Below, one piece after another: positions 24,497 through 32,487 of a DNA stretch of 45,425 bases. Source of the stretch: Gemmatimonadales bacterium (lineage in GTDB: Bacteria > Gemmatimonadota > Gemmatimonadetes > Gemmatimonadales > GWC2-71-9); NCBI GenBank assembly GCA_020633775.1, contig JACKDA010000012.1:1-45425 (forward strand). The letters run 5' to 3'. Each line of letters starts with the position of its first letter. Position 1 is the first letter of the stretch. A model generated the notes under the pieces. That model was not told where the DNA came from. It saw only the letters and a program-made list of their open reading frames with translations, and searched no databases. The translations under genes were made by a program, and so were the position numbers.

Positions 24497-26190
24497 GCGA
24501 AGAGTTCCTCCAGGTCGGTCAGGACGCGCGCCGCACCCGACGCGAAGAGGGTGTCGCGGGCGGCATCGGGATCCTCACCGGGCGCGACGACGCCGAGGGG
24601 GACCACGGCGGCGCCGCGGGCGGCGCGGATGTCATCGGGGGTGTCGCCCACCATCCAGGCGCGGCGGACGCCGAGCCGGCGCAATGCTTCGGCGACGGGG
24701 AACGGGTCGGGCTTGATCGGGCCGTCCTCGCGGGCGACCACCGCCGTGAAGAGGTCGGCGATCCCCTGCTCGGCGAGGAAGCGCTCGGCGTCCTCGCGCG
24801 GCCTCCCGGTGACGATGGCGAGCGGCAGCCGCGCGGCCAGCCGGGCCAGCAGCGCGCGGCCACCCAGGAGCGTCTCGGTGTGGCGGAGGCCAGGGGCGTC
24901 GGTGCTCCCCTGGTAGCGCCGCTCGAAGGCGGTCGTCACCGCGTCGAGGGAACCGCTGCCGCCGCCCGCGAGGATCATCTCATGGGTGAGGGCCCAGTCG
25001 TCGTTGGCGCCGCCGGCGGCCTTGCGCGCGCGCACCTGCTCCGGTGTCAGGGTCACGCCGAACTCCGCCGCCGTCGCGATGATCGCGGCGCGGTAGGAGC
25101 GGGAGACGTCGGCGATCACGCCGTCCATGTCGAGCAGCAGCGCCTCGGGGGCGACCACGGCGCGGAGGGCGGCGTCCAGCCGGTCGGTCTCCGCGGGTGT
25201 CAGCGGACAGGAGATGCGGACCCGCGGGGTGTCGTTGCCCGGGAGCCAGCGCACGCCGATGCCGAGGCCGGCGAGTCCGTCGCGGAGCCACTCGGCGCGG
25301 GGGGACGCGGTGCAGATGAAGTTGGCCTCCGAGGTGGTGGGCGCCAGCCCGAGGTCGGTGGCAACCGCCTGCAGCCGCACCCGAGTGGCACGGATCGCCT
25401 GGACCCGGTCGGTCGTGGCCGGGTTGCCCGCTGCGAGCAGCCGCTCGGCGGCGGCGATTGCCGGCGAGCTCATCGGATAGGGCGTCCCGGCGCGTCGCAT
25501 CGCGGTGACCAGCTCCCGCGGGCCGGCGGCGAAGCCGATGCGAAAGCCGGGCATCCCCCAGGCCTTGGAGAGGGTGCGCGTGATCAGGACATTGGGTTCC
25601 GCGAGCAACGGCGCCAGCGGGTCCTCGTTGGCGAACTCCGCGTAGGCGCCATCGACCAGCAGGACCTGGTCGGGACGCTCGCGGGCGATCGTACGCAGCG
25701 CCTCGAGGGAGGCCACCGCACCGGTCGGGTTGTTCGGCGAGACGACCGCGATCAGGCGCGTGTCCTCGGTCGTTGCGTCGAGGACTGCGGCGACGTCGAG
25801 GTCGCCGTCGGGCCACGGTGCGGTGCGGACCGCGGCACCGGCGAGGGCGGCGTAGCGCGGGAACATCTCGAAGGTCGGGACGGTCAGCACGACACTGCTG
25901 CCCGGGGTGAGCACCGTGCGGAAGGTCCGCTCGAGGGCGTCGTCACTCCCTGCGGCCGCCATGACGCGTTCCGGCGCCACGCCCCAGCGCGTCGCCATGA
26001 GCGCCTCCAGCCCCGACGTGTCGGGGTAGCGCCACTCGGTCGCGGCGCCTGCGAGGGCGGCGGCCACGGCAGCCGGATCGGCCGGGGGGAGCTCGGTTCC
26101 GCTGAGGTCGAGATCGACCGGGGCGGGGTGGCGCGGGACGCGGTAGGCGGTGATCGCCGCGACGCCGGGCGCGAGGTCGAGGGCCGTCAC
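24484..26190 (-). CDS. Histidinol-phosphate aminotransferase fused to a HAD phosphatase
   Basis: 568 residues from GTG 26190. Residues 1-345 are a fold-type I PLP aminotransferase (HisC): RYPDTSGLEALM, SPNNPTG (151-157), VDGAYAEF with Asp180, and the PLP lysine in TLSKAWGMPG (Lys209). Residues 350-568 are a complete HAD subfamily I hydrolase: LLLDMDGVIAD (nucleophile Asp354), IVTGRPRED (Thr461), IKPDPFP (Lys493) and MVGDTPDDI (Asp516, Asp520), with an alpha-helical cap between. The chain can plausibly do transamination of imidazole-acetol phosphate and then dephosphorylation of histidinol phosphate. The phosphatase assignment is inference from fusion and operon context. Confidence 0.88.
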   Translation of the reverse strand: MTALDLAPGVAAITAYRVPRHPAPVDLDLSGTELPPADPAAVAAALAGAATEWRYPDTSGLEALMATRWGVAPERVMAAAGSDDALERTFRTVLTPGSSVVLTVPTFEMFPRYAALAGAAVRTAPWPDGDLDVAAVLDATTEDTRLIAVVSPNNPTGAVASLEALRTIARERPDQVLLVDGAYAEFANEDPLAPLLAEPNVLITRTLSKAWGMPGFRIGFAAGPRELVTAMRRAGTPYPMSSPAIAAAERLLAAGNPATTDRVQAIRATRVRLQAVATDLGLAPTTSEANFICTASPRAEWLRDGLAGLGIGVRWLPGNDTPRVRISCPLTPAETDRLDAALRAVVAPEALLLDMDGVIADVSRSYRAAIIATAAEFGVTLTPEQVRARKAAGGANDDWALTHEMILAGGGSGSLDAVTTAFERRYQGSTDAPGLRHTETLLGGRALLARLAARLPLAIVTGRPREDAERFLAEQGIADLFTAVVAREDGPIKPDPFPVAEALRRLGVRRAWMVGDTPDDIRAARGAAVVPLGVVAPGEDPDAARDTLFASGAARVLTDLEELFACLP

Positions 26191-27062
26191 GGGACGATCT
26201 GCGAGATCGGGGTGATCACGACGTCGGTGCCGCCCGCGATCTTGATGCGCGGCACGAGGGTCGGCAGCGTGTCGCGCCGGACGGCCGCCTTGACCGCGAA
26301 CCCGGCGGCATCGTGCAGGGTCGCGATCGTCGGCTCACGCATGCACGGAAGCAGCGCGCAGACCGCCTCGAGCTTGTCGGCGGCGACGTTCACCTCGAAC
26401 ATGACCCGTTGCCTCGCATCGAGGACCGACGCAAGCAGCATCACCAGGCCATCGATCGCGGCGCGGCGCGAGGCGTCCTGCAGCGCCGCCGGGTTCGCGT
26501 AGAGTCGGGTCGACGAGGTGGCGAGGGTGGCGACGATCGCAAGGCCGTTCGCCGTCAGCGTCGCCCCGGTGGCGGTGTTGTCGACGATCACGTCGGCATC
26601 GTCCGGCGGGAAGACCTCGGTCGCGCCGTACGAGCGGACGATGCGGGCATCGAGCCGTTCGGCGTCGATCCAGCGCTGGGCGCTGCGGGGGTACTCGGTC
26701 GCGACGCGCAGCGGTCGGGCGGGGAGGCGGCCGTCCTCGAGCAGGTCCTCCGGCGCCGCGGCGACGAGCCGGACCGGGTCGAGTCCGGTGTCGAGCAGCT
26801 CGACGAGATCGACGCCGAGCTCGCTGACCCAGTCGGCACCGGCGAAGCCGACGTCGCGCGAGCCGGCGACGAGCATCTCGATGATGTTCTGCGGCTTGAG
26901 GATCTTGGCGTTGAAGCGGCCGGCGGCGATCGTCGGGCGATACGCGCGGCTGCCGGTCCGCACCGACAGGCCCGCGGCATCGAGCAGGGCGAAGACCTCG
27001 GCTTGCATCCGCCCCTTGGGCAGGGCGATCCGCAGCGACTCGGCGTCCAGGTCAGGACTCAT
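26187..27062 (-). CDS. hisG: ATP phosphoribosyltransferase (long form)
   Basis: 291 residues, starting MSPDLDAESLRIALPKGRM at ATG 27062, with GAGGAAG about 5 nt upstream. Catalyses the first, committed step of histidine synthesis. The C-terminal third (ARQRVMFEVNVAADKLEAVCALLPCMREPTI onward) is the ACT-like domain of the long, hexameric HisG, which binds histidine. No HisZ is therefore needed, and feedback inhibition is expected. Phosphate-loop segment DVIVDNTATGATLTAN is present. First structural gene after the leader/attenuator. The 17 codons open upstream of 27062 run through the hairpin region and are not likely translated. Confidence 0.96.
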   Translation of the reverse strand: MSPDLDAESLRIALPKGRMQAEVFALLDAAGLSVRTGSRAYRPTIAAGRFNAKILKPQNIIEMLVAGSRDVGFAGADWVSELGVDLVELLDTGLDPVRLVAAAPEDLLEDGRLPARPLRVATEYPRSAQRWIDAERLDARIVRSYGATEVFPPDDADVIVDNTATGATLTANGLAIVATLATSSTRLYANPAALQDASRRAAIDGLVMLLASVLDARQRVMFEVNVAADKLEAVCALLPCMREPTIATLHDAAGFAVKAAVRRDTLPTLVPRIKIAGGTDVVITPISQIVP

Positions 27063-27093
27063 GGGCTTCCTCAGGTGGTGACGGATCGGCCCG

Positions 27094-27136
27094 TTGCGTC
27101 CCGGACGCAACAACGCCGACCCGGGGGTCGGCGTTG
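27094..27136 (-). terminator. his attenuator: terminator hairpin and second hairpin
   Basis: On the minus strand, 27136-27111 form a perfect 11-bp stem (CAACGCCGACC / GGTCGGCGTTG) with a 4-nt loop. It is followed at once by a second 7-bp hairpin (TTGCGTC / GACGCAA, 27110-27094). They lie between the leader peptide and hisG. There is no run of T after either stem, so termination may need NusA or Rho, or the hairpins may pause polymerase. A GTCCCGG in the leader ORF (27200-27194 area) could pair with CCGGGAC of the second hairpin. Confidence 0.7.
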
Positions 27137-27181
27137 ATGGAGATTCGTGCCTGCGCGTGCTACGCGCCGAACGCCATCAAC
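27133..27181 (-). promoter_or_regulatory. his antiterminator pairing
   Basis: GTTGATGG (27181-27174), which contains the leader-peptide stop codon, is exactly complementary to CCATCAAC (27140-27133), which contains the first four bases of the terminator stem. A small hairpin (GCGCG/CGCGC) lies in the loop between them. A ribosome finishing the leader at its stop would cover GTTGATGG and let the terminator form. A ribosome stalled at the His codons 20-40 nt earlier would leave it free to form the antiterminator. Complementarity is seen; the mechanism is inferred. Confidence 0.6.
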
Positions 27182-27233
27182 CCGCCCCGGGCTCCGGGAC
27201 ATGATGGTGGCGATGGTGCAGGCAGGCGGTCAT
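27177..27233 (-). CDS. hisL: his leader peptide
   Basis: An 18-codon reading frame, MTACLHHRHHHVPEPGAG then TGA, lies between a strong promoter and hisG. Five of six consecutive codons (27218-27201) are His: CAC CAT CGC CAC CAT CAT. Such a density marks a transcription-attenuation leader for the histidine operon that directly follows. The predicted transcript start is within a base or two of the ATG, so there is no room for a ribosome binding site: translation would be leaderless. Too short to be found by ordinary gene callers. Confidence 0.88.
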   Translation of the reverse strand: MTACLHHRHHHVPEPGAG

Positions 27234-27240
27234 GGCGCCA

Positions 27241-27269
27241 ACAATAGGCGCCGCCGTTCGGCGGGTCAA
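27241..27269 (-). promoter_or_regulatory. his operon promoter
   Basis: Near-consensus sigma70 promoter on the minus strand: -35 TTGACC (27269-27264), 17-nt spacer, -10 TATTGT (27246-27241). Transcription should start about 27234, immediately before the hisL ATG at 27233. The -35 overlaps the TGA stop (27268-27266) of the upstream frameshifted gene. Confidence 0.85.
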
Positions 27270-29582
27270 GGCGCCTCCACCACGAGGATCCGTTGCGAGC
27301 GGGTCGCCCGCTGGCCGTCGGCCTCGACGGTGACCGTCAGCTCATATTCTCCCGCCTCCAGGCGCTGCAGGCCCAGGAGCTTGCGGACCCGGGTGATCGA
27401 GCCGCTGGCCCGGTCATCGGTAGTGATCGTGACGTCGCGCCCGCGGCGCCCTTCGGTCGGGCGGACGGTCATGGTGGTGCGATAGGAATCGCCGGCGTCG
27501 AGACCCCGCACCTCGAACCAGAGATCGACCTCGCCACCCACCGGCCAGGTGCCGAGGGCGTTCACCGGGAAGGGCCCGTCGGGAGCGAGCCAGGGCGAGG
27601 CGCCCTCGCGCCCGGTCACCACATCGGACAATGCGAGCTCCGGGGTGCCATCGACCACCAGTCCGCGACGCAGCGCGTAGGCGCCGCCGGCGGCATTGCC
27701 GCGCTGCTTGACGCGCACCGCCACCTGCCAGGTCCCCGGCTCGAGGGGAAGCTCGAACCACCCGGTGAGCTGCCCGTTCGCGGGCGCGCTCGGTGCGACG
27801 AAGGTGCGCGCGGTGTCGAGGTCCACCCGCATCCCATCGGACACCCGGTAGGCGGTGAGCCGGAAGTCGAGCCACCAGAGCTGGCGACCATCGGCGACGG
27901 GTTCGCCCCGGACCTGGTCGGTCGGAATCGCGAAGGTGACGAGGGCACGGCCGCTCCGGTCGCGGGCATCGCCGAGGCCGAAGAGGCGAAGCGTCGCATT
28001 CCACGGCTCCTCGATCGCCGGGGTGTCGCTGTCGGTGTCGATGGCGACCGCGGCGTCCTCGCGCTGTCGATCGATGGCTGCCTTGATCCTCCCCAGGCAT
28101 CCCTTCGGCTGCCAGCCGGTGTAGTTCGTGACCTGGTTCGCTGCCGCCTGGTACCTCGGCAGAATGCTCGCCATTGCGAGCCATGCCTGCGGATTGAGCA
28201 GCGGCATGTAGCTGGTGAGCGTGGTTGCGGCGTGCCGGCCGAGGGCGTCGCTCCCCCTGAAGCTGAAGATGCGCCAGGTCCCCTCGATCCAGTACGCCCA
28301 GGTCTCGGTACGCGCCACCGAGGCTGATCAGTCGAGCTCCCTCCTGCCCCGCAGTGGTTTCCGCGTTGCCGACGGCGGTGTCGAGGTCGCGCTCCGGCTC
28401 GAGTTCCGAACTCAGCGGGGGCGTGATCCGCGTGAACGGCTCGCCATGCTTGAGGTAGATCAGGCCGCGATGGTCGAGCAATGCCTCCTCGGCACGCGGA
28501 TCGTTCGGGAGGGCGACCGGATCGACCGGCAGCGACTTGTAGAAGTCGGACGCGCTGCCGAGGCATGGCGCACGAATGTCGTCGAAGGCGTAGTCGATGC
28601 GGGTGAAGAATTCGATCCGCCATGGCGCCGGGAGCCGGTACCGCTCGAAGACATAGACCCAGCGCCGCAGGTGCTCCATCAGCCGCTCACCGGGGTCCCG
28701 GGCCACCGCGGCGTCGCGCTCGCCCCAGAACCGGCGCAGCCACGCTTCGACGTCGGCAGGGGCAACCGCGTCGAAGGACGCCAGCGAGTCGGTGGTCAGG
28801 ATGTAGCCAAGATCCTGGCGGAGCGCCTGTCGCCCGGCCTCGGTGAGCCGTGCGACGCCCTCCCAGTAGGCATCACGGCCCACGCGAGGTCGGCCGAGGG
28901 CGGTGAGCGTGCGGGCCCGCTCGAGCCCGAGGACCGACGGATCGAAGCCGGCGTCGCCAGCGCGGTTGAACGTCGCGAGGGCGCTGTCGTACTGACGCTC
29001 GGCGCGGAGGTGCCGTGCCCAGACGACGAGGGCACCGGGAAGGGCGTCGGGCCGTGACACCTCCCGCGCAATCGCCTCGCGGACATCGGCGCGGAGGGTG
29101 CGGTCGGCGCTGGGCAGGGTGAGGTCGACGAGCAGCTGGCGGGCCTGGCGCAGGTCGGGATCGCGCTCCAGTGCGGCCCGGAGATGTCGCGTCGCGGCCT
29201 CGAGGTGCTGTTCGCCCTCGACCGCTCCGGCGGAGGCGCGCAGGGGTACGTTGGCCTGGTGGAACGCGAGGAAGAGCCGGGCCTGGAGGTAGTGTGGCCA
29301 GCCCCAGTCCTCGCGCCGCGACCGGGCCTGCTCGAAGCGGAACAGCGCCTGCTCCCCGAGCGAAAGCGAGCCGCCGCGCTCCCACTCGGCGAACTCGCGC
29401 AGGCCGTGCTGCAGCGTGCGCGCGGTGCCGTCCGTGGCGTCGGGCACGGCGGGCAGGGTGCCTGTGGCGACGGCGGCGTCCAGTCGGGCGAGCAGCGTGC
29501 GATCGGCGGCGGATTGCGCCGATGCTGGTGCGATGTCGAGCATCGCGAGGCAGGTCGCGAGGGTGACGATGGTGCGGCGCAC
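27266..29582 (-). pseudogene. Secreted TPR/GWxTD-type protein, frameshifted
   Basis: The N-terminal part starts at GTG 29582 (GGAGG upstream) with a signal peptide (ending ASAQS). It continues with helical TPR-like repeats (YLQARLFLAF, HLRAALERDPDLRQARQLLVD, YDSALATFNRAGDAGFD) and a segment DHRGLIYLKHGEPF like the RG.IYL.HGEP of GWxTD-domain proteins. This frame is convincing up to ERDLDTAVGNAETTAG. The sense then continues in another frame from about 28318 (ARTETWAYWIEGTWRIFSFRG), through beta-rich domains to the stop at 27266. The shift falls between about 28300 and 28328 and equals one extra base. The downstream part has GTG 28318 as a possible restart. Either a recent mutation or a sequencing indel. 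Confidence 0.75.
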
Positions 29583-29654
29583 GGTGGCCTCCAGGGGGAG
29601 CGACGACTCCTCAATGGTCATCCCGGGTGCGGTGCGGCGCAAGCGACGGGCCCC

Positions 29655-29660
29655 TATCTT
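29655..29660 (+). promoter_or_regulatory. Possible -10 element for the sigma factor gene
   Basis: TATCTT at 29655-29660, 29 nt before the sigma ATG, is the same hexamer as the prs -10. The sequence at the -35 distance (GTGCGG) is not a vegetative -35, so the promoter may be weak, activated or recognised by another sigma factor. Nothing else is recognisable in 29583-29688. Confidence 0.35.
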
Positions 29661-29688
29661 GGGACTGGCGCTCTCCCTCCGAGGCATC

Positions 29689-30387
29689 ATGCCGGCCTTC
29701 CCCGATACGCATCTCTCCGTCGTCCAGGCGCTTGGCGGCGCCGACCCGGACGTGCGCGCGCGCGCGGCGGAGCTGGTGGCGCGGGCGTATCGGGCGCCGC
29801 TGCTCTCGGTGCTCCAGTGGCGCTGGAACCTCGAGCCGGCGGATGCGGAGGACCTCGTGCAGGAGTTCCTCGCGACTGCGTTCCAGAAGGAATGGCTGGC
29901 CCGTTTCGATCCGGCACGCGGCCGGTTCCGCACCTTCCTGCGCGTCGCCGCCGACCGCTTCGCCGCGAACCAGCGCCAGGCCGAACGTCGCCTCAAGCGG
30001 GGTGGCGATGCTGCGACGGTCGGGCTCGACGTCGTGACGGTGGCCGGGAGCGATGGCGACGCCGAGGCGGAGCGGCGCTTTCGTGAGGAGTGGGTGCGGA
30101 GCGTGCTCGCCCTCGCGGTCGAACGACTCGAGACGGAATCGCGCGAGCGCGGTCGCGCGGTCCACCTCGCACTGTTCACGGCGTACGACCTCGCGGAGGA
30201 ACCACGACCGACCTATCGCGAGCTGGGCCTTCGCCACGCCCTCGGTGAGAGCCAGGTCATCAATCACCTGGCATGGGCGCGGCGGCGCTTCCGTGCACAC
30301 GCGCTCGACGTCCTCCGCACCCTGGCGGGAAGCGAACAGGAGTACCGCGACGACGTGCAGGACCTGCTGGGGATCACCGCGCCGTGA
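29689..30387 (+). CDS. ECF-type RNA polymerase sigma factor
   Basis: 232 residues from ATG 29689 (GAGG upstream). Region 2 reads ADAEDLVQEFLATAFQ ... FDPARGRFRTFLRVAADRF, and region 4 is a helix-turn-helix (RPTYRELGLRHALGESQVINHLAWARRRF). The DLVQ.F and 'F.PARGRFRTFL' style is that of ECF-like factors of Planctomycetes/Gemmatimonadetes that travel with Ser/Thr kinases. Indeed the next gene is a kinase overlapping by 4 nt. No anti-sigma factor is adjacent. Divergent from the TPR/GWxTD-type gene. Confidence 0.88.
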   Translation: MPAFPDTHLSVVQALGGADPDVRARAAELVARAYRAPLLSVLQWRWNLEPADAEDLVQEFLATAFQKEWLARFDPARGRFRTFLRVAADRFAANQRQAERRLKRGGDAATVGLDVVTVAGSDGDAEAERRFREEWVRSVLALAVERLETESRERGRAVHLALFTAYDLAEEPRPTYRELGLRHALGESQVINHLAWARRRFRAHALDVLRTLAGSEQEYRDDVQDLLGITAP

Positions 30388-31349
30388 GCAGCCTGGGAGC
30401 GGGTGGCATCGCTCGGCTCCGGGAGCAGCTCGCGCGTCCGGAGCTACCGGAGCGCTATGCCCTGGAGTCGGAGATCGGCCGCGGCGGGATGGGCGTGGTG
30501 TGGCGGGCGACGGATCGTCTGCTCGAGCGTGACGTGGCGGTGAAAGTGCTCGCGGAGCATCTGGCCGACGACGGCCTCGCGGAGCGGCTCGCACGCGAGG
30601 CAAGGATCCTGGCCCGGCTCGAGCACCCGGGGGTGGTGGCGGTTCACGACGCCGGCGTGAGCAGCGATGGCCGCACCTGGTACGCGATGCGATTGGTGCG
30701 CGGGCGTCGGCTCGACGAGGCCGCGGGCACCCAGCCCACGCTGGGTGACACGCTGCGCCTGATGACCCGGGTGGCGGAGACCGTGGCATACGCGCACGAA
30801 CAGGGAATCATCCACCGCGATCTGAAGCCGGCGAACGTGATGGTCGGCCCGTTCGGCGAGGTGCTGGTGCTCGACTGGGGGGTCGCGGGCGCGATCGGTG
30901 GGGGTGGCGGCGCTTCCGGGGCGGATCAGGCTGCCGACACCCAGACGCCCGCGACCGCGCCCGTCACCGCGCACGGCACCGTCCTGGGCACGCCGGGGTA
31001 CATGGCGCCCGAGCAGGCCGCCGGGCTCCCGGCCGACGTGCGGAGTGACGTCTACGGCCTCGGGGCGATCCTGCGCGACCTGCTCGCCGCGCGTGGCGAG
31101 GCGCCACCCCGGGCGCTGGCCGCGATCCGGGATCGGGCGCTCGCGCCCGCGGCCGGCGAACGGTACCCCGATGTCCTCGCCTTCGTCGACGACCTGCGTC
31201 GGTTCCAGGACGGGCTGCCCGTCGCGGCGCATCGCGAGACCGTCCTGGAGCGAATCGGGCGATGGATCTCGCGGTACCGGACGCCGATCGGGCTCGTGCT
31301 GGCCTACCTGCTGGTCCGATTGCTGATCCTCCGGCTGGGCGGCGTCTGA
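30384..31349 (+). CDS. Membrane-anchored serine/threonine protein kinase
   Basis: 321 residues from GTG 30384, overlapping the sigma gene by 4 nt. A Hanks-type kinase domain follows: glycine loop GRGGMGVV, VAVKVL (ATP-binding Lys), RLVRGRRLDE, catalytic loop HRDLKPAN, metal motif DWG in place of DFG, activation loop and GTPGYMAPEQ, DVRSDVYGLGAIL. A Gly/Ala-rich stretch (IGGGGGASGADQAAD) is inserted in the activation loop. One C-terminal transmembrane helix (IGLVLAYLLVRLLIL) ends the protein with no extracellular sensor. It may control the adjacent sigma factor (inference from coupling). Confidence 0.92.
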   Translation: MSSLGAGGIARLREQLARPELPERYALESEIGRGGMGVVWRATDRLLERDVAVKVLAEHLADDGLAERLAREARILARLEHPGVVAVHDAGVSSDGRTWYAMRLVRGRRLDEAAGTQPTLGDTLRLMTRVAETVAYAHEQGIIHRDLKPANVMVGPFGEVLVLDWGVAGAIGGGGGASGADQAADTQTPATAPVTAHGTVLGTPGYMAPEQAAGLPADVRSDVYGLGAILRDLLAARGEAPPRALAAIRDRALAPAAGERYPDVLAFVDDLRRFQDGLPVAAHRETVLERIGRWISRYRTPIGLVLAYLLVRLLILRLGGV

Positions 31350-31426
31350 GCTCGCCTCAAGGCGGCCCGGTTGGATGCGTAACCCGTAGGTGACCCCCGA
31401 TCATCCCCTTGCATGGAGCGTCAGTG

Positions 31427-31795
31427 ATGGGCAAGCCACTCTTCGGATTGATCCTCGGCGGCATCCTCGGCGTCTTTGACGGGCTGACCGCACTCATCTC
31501 GGCACCGGAAGTCGCGCCCCAGATCATGACGATCGTCCTCGGCTCGATGGGGAAGGGCCTCGTCGCCGGGTGGATCATCGGCTTCGTCGCGCGGAAGCTG
31601 GACAATCTCCCGCTCGGCGTCTTCATCGGGATGCTGGTGAGCGGCGCGCTCGCGTTGCCGTTCGCCCTCGCCACCGACCCGAACACCGGCGAGAAGTACT
31701 TCTGGGAGATCCTCATTCCGGGGATGCTGGTGGGCGTGATCGTCGGGTACGCGACCCAGCGGCATGTTCCCCGGCGCGCGGAGGTGAACTCATGA
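31427..31795 (+). CDS. Small integral membrane protein of unknown function
   Basis: 122 residues from ATG 31427 (GGAG about 10 nt upstream; GTG 31424 and TTG 31409 are alternative starts). Four hydrophobic segments: FGLILGGILGVFDGLTAL, MGKGLVAGWIIGFVA, GVFIGMLVSGALALPFAL and GMLVGVIVGYA, many with GxxxG spacing. I do not recognise the family with certainty. It lies 77 nt after the kinase and overlaps the next gene by 4 nt, so it belongs to the same cassette. Confidence 0.7.
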   Translation: MGKPLFGLILGGILGVFDGLTALISAPEVAPQIMTIVLGSMGKGLVAGWIIGFVARKLDNLPLGVFIGMLVSGALALPFALATDPNTGEKYFWEILIPGMLVGVIVGYATQRHVPRRAEVNS

Positions 31796-32475
31796 TCCAT
31801 CGCACCCCGATCGATGGGATCCTGGCGCTCGTGGCCGCCCTGGTGGTCGCGCCGGGAATCGCCGCCGCGCAGGGTGGGTCACTGCCGGCGGACTGGACGA
31901 TCCGCCTCGACGTGCCACAGGAGGTCGTGAGTGGGCAGGACGCCGCCGATGGGCAATTCCGCTACGAGCGGATGCCACCCGGATGGCACATGACCACGAC
32001 CACGGCCGGCGTCACCCTGTTCCCGCGCGGCCGTTCGGTGGCGGGGGAGTGGGGGGTCGAGGTCGAATTGTTCCTCTTCCCCAATCCGAGCGACCAGCCG
32101 CTTGGCGTGGTCCTCGAGGCTGCCGATCGACCGGAGGGGACGATGGTGCTGCAGTTCCTGATGCGCGCCGACGGGGCGGCCACGCTCGCTGCGGTCCACG
32201 ATGGCGAGGCGCAGGTGATGGTGCCCTGGACTCGCGACACTGCAGTGGCGCCCCACAACGGGACGGACGTGATCAAGTACGTGCTGCGGGTGATGCATCA
32301 AGGGGAGGCGCTCGCCTTCGCCATCAATGGCACGGAGATGTTCCGGGTCCCCACCGGCGGGGAGGACCATCGCTCGGTCCCCGGCCTGCGGCTCGGGCGA
32401 GGGTTGAACGTGCACGTGTCGCGGTTCGACCTCATCACCCCGCTGGCTCCGCCGAGGGCGGCACCCGCTTCCTGA
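31792..32475 (+). CDS. Secreted beta-sandwich protein, unknown function
   Basis: 227 residues from ATG 31792 with a signal peptide (ILALVAALVVAPGIAAAQ). The mature part is beta-rich: WTIRLDVPQE, YERMPPGWHMTT, VEVELFLFPNPSDQPLGVVLEA, YVLRVMHQGEALAFAINGTEMFRVP, LRLGRGLNVHVSRFDL. This arrangement, with a late 'NG...' hairpin, recalls LamG/DUF1080 (3-keto-disaccharide hydrolase-like) jelly rolls, but no catalytic residues can be assigned. Overlaps the membrane protein gene by 4 nt. Confidence 0.68.
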   Translation: MIHRTPIDGILALVAALVVAPGIAAAQGGSLPADWTIRLDVPQEVVSGQDAADGQFRYERMPPGWHMTTTTAGVTLFPRGRSVAGEWGVEVELFLFPNPSDQPLGVVLEAADRPEGTMVLQFLMRADGAATLAAVHDGEAQVMVPWTRDTAVAPHNGTDVIKYVLRVMHQGEALAFAINGTEMFRVPTGGEDHRSVPGLRLGRGLNVHVSRFDLITPLAPPRAAPAS

Positions 32476-32487
32476 GCGTCGCGCTCA
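32473..32487. terminator. Hairpin joining two convergent stop codons
   Basis: TGAGCG-TCG-CGCTCA is a perfect 6-bp inverted repeat. Its left arm begins with the TGA of the plus-strand secreted protein and its right arm ends with the TGA of the minus-strand PAP2 gene. The gap between the two genes is only 9 nt. It could serve as a short bidirectional terminator, but there is no T-run. Confidence 0.4.

Noticed and set aside
27063..27240. T-box or histidine riboswitch upstream of hisG
   Set aside because: No T-box consensus or specifier/antiterminator pair is seen; the His-rich reading frame plus competing hairpins explains the region better.
28296..28318. Programmed ribosomal frameshift in the TPR/GWxTD-type gene
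   Set aside because: The shift needed is +1 and no slippery codon, stop-pause or downstream structure typical of +1 sites is evident; mutation or read error is simpler.
27266..29582. Two independent genes instead of one frameshifted gene
   Set aside because: The upstream frame becomes Arg/Pro-rich nonsense just where the other frame starts to make sense, and the downstream part has no signal peptide or ribosome binding site of its own.
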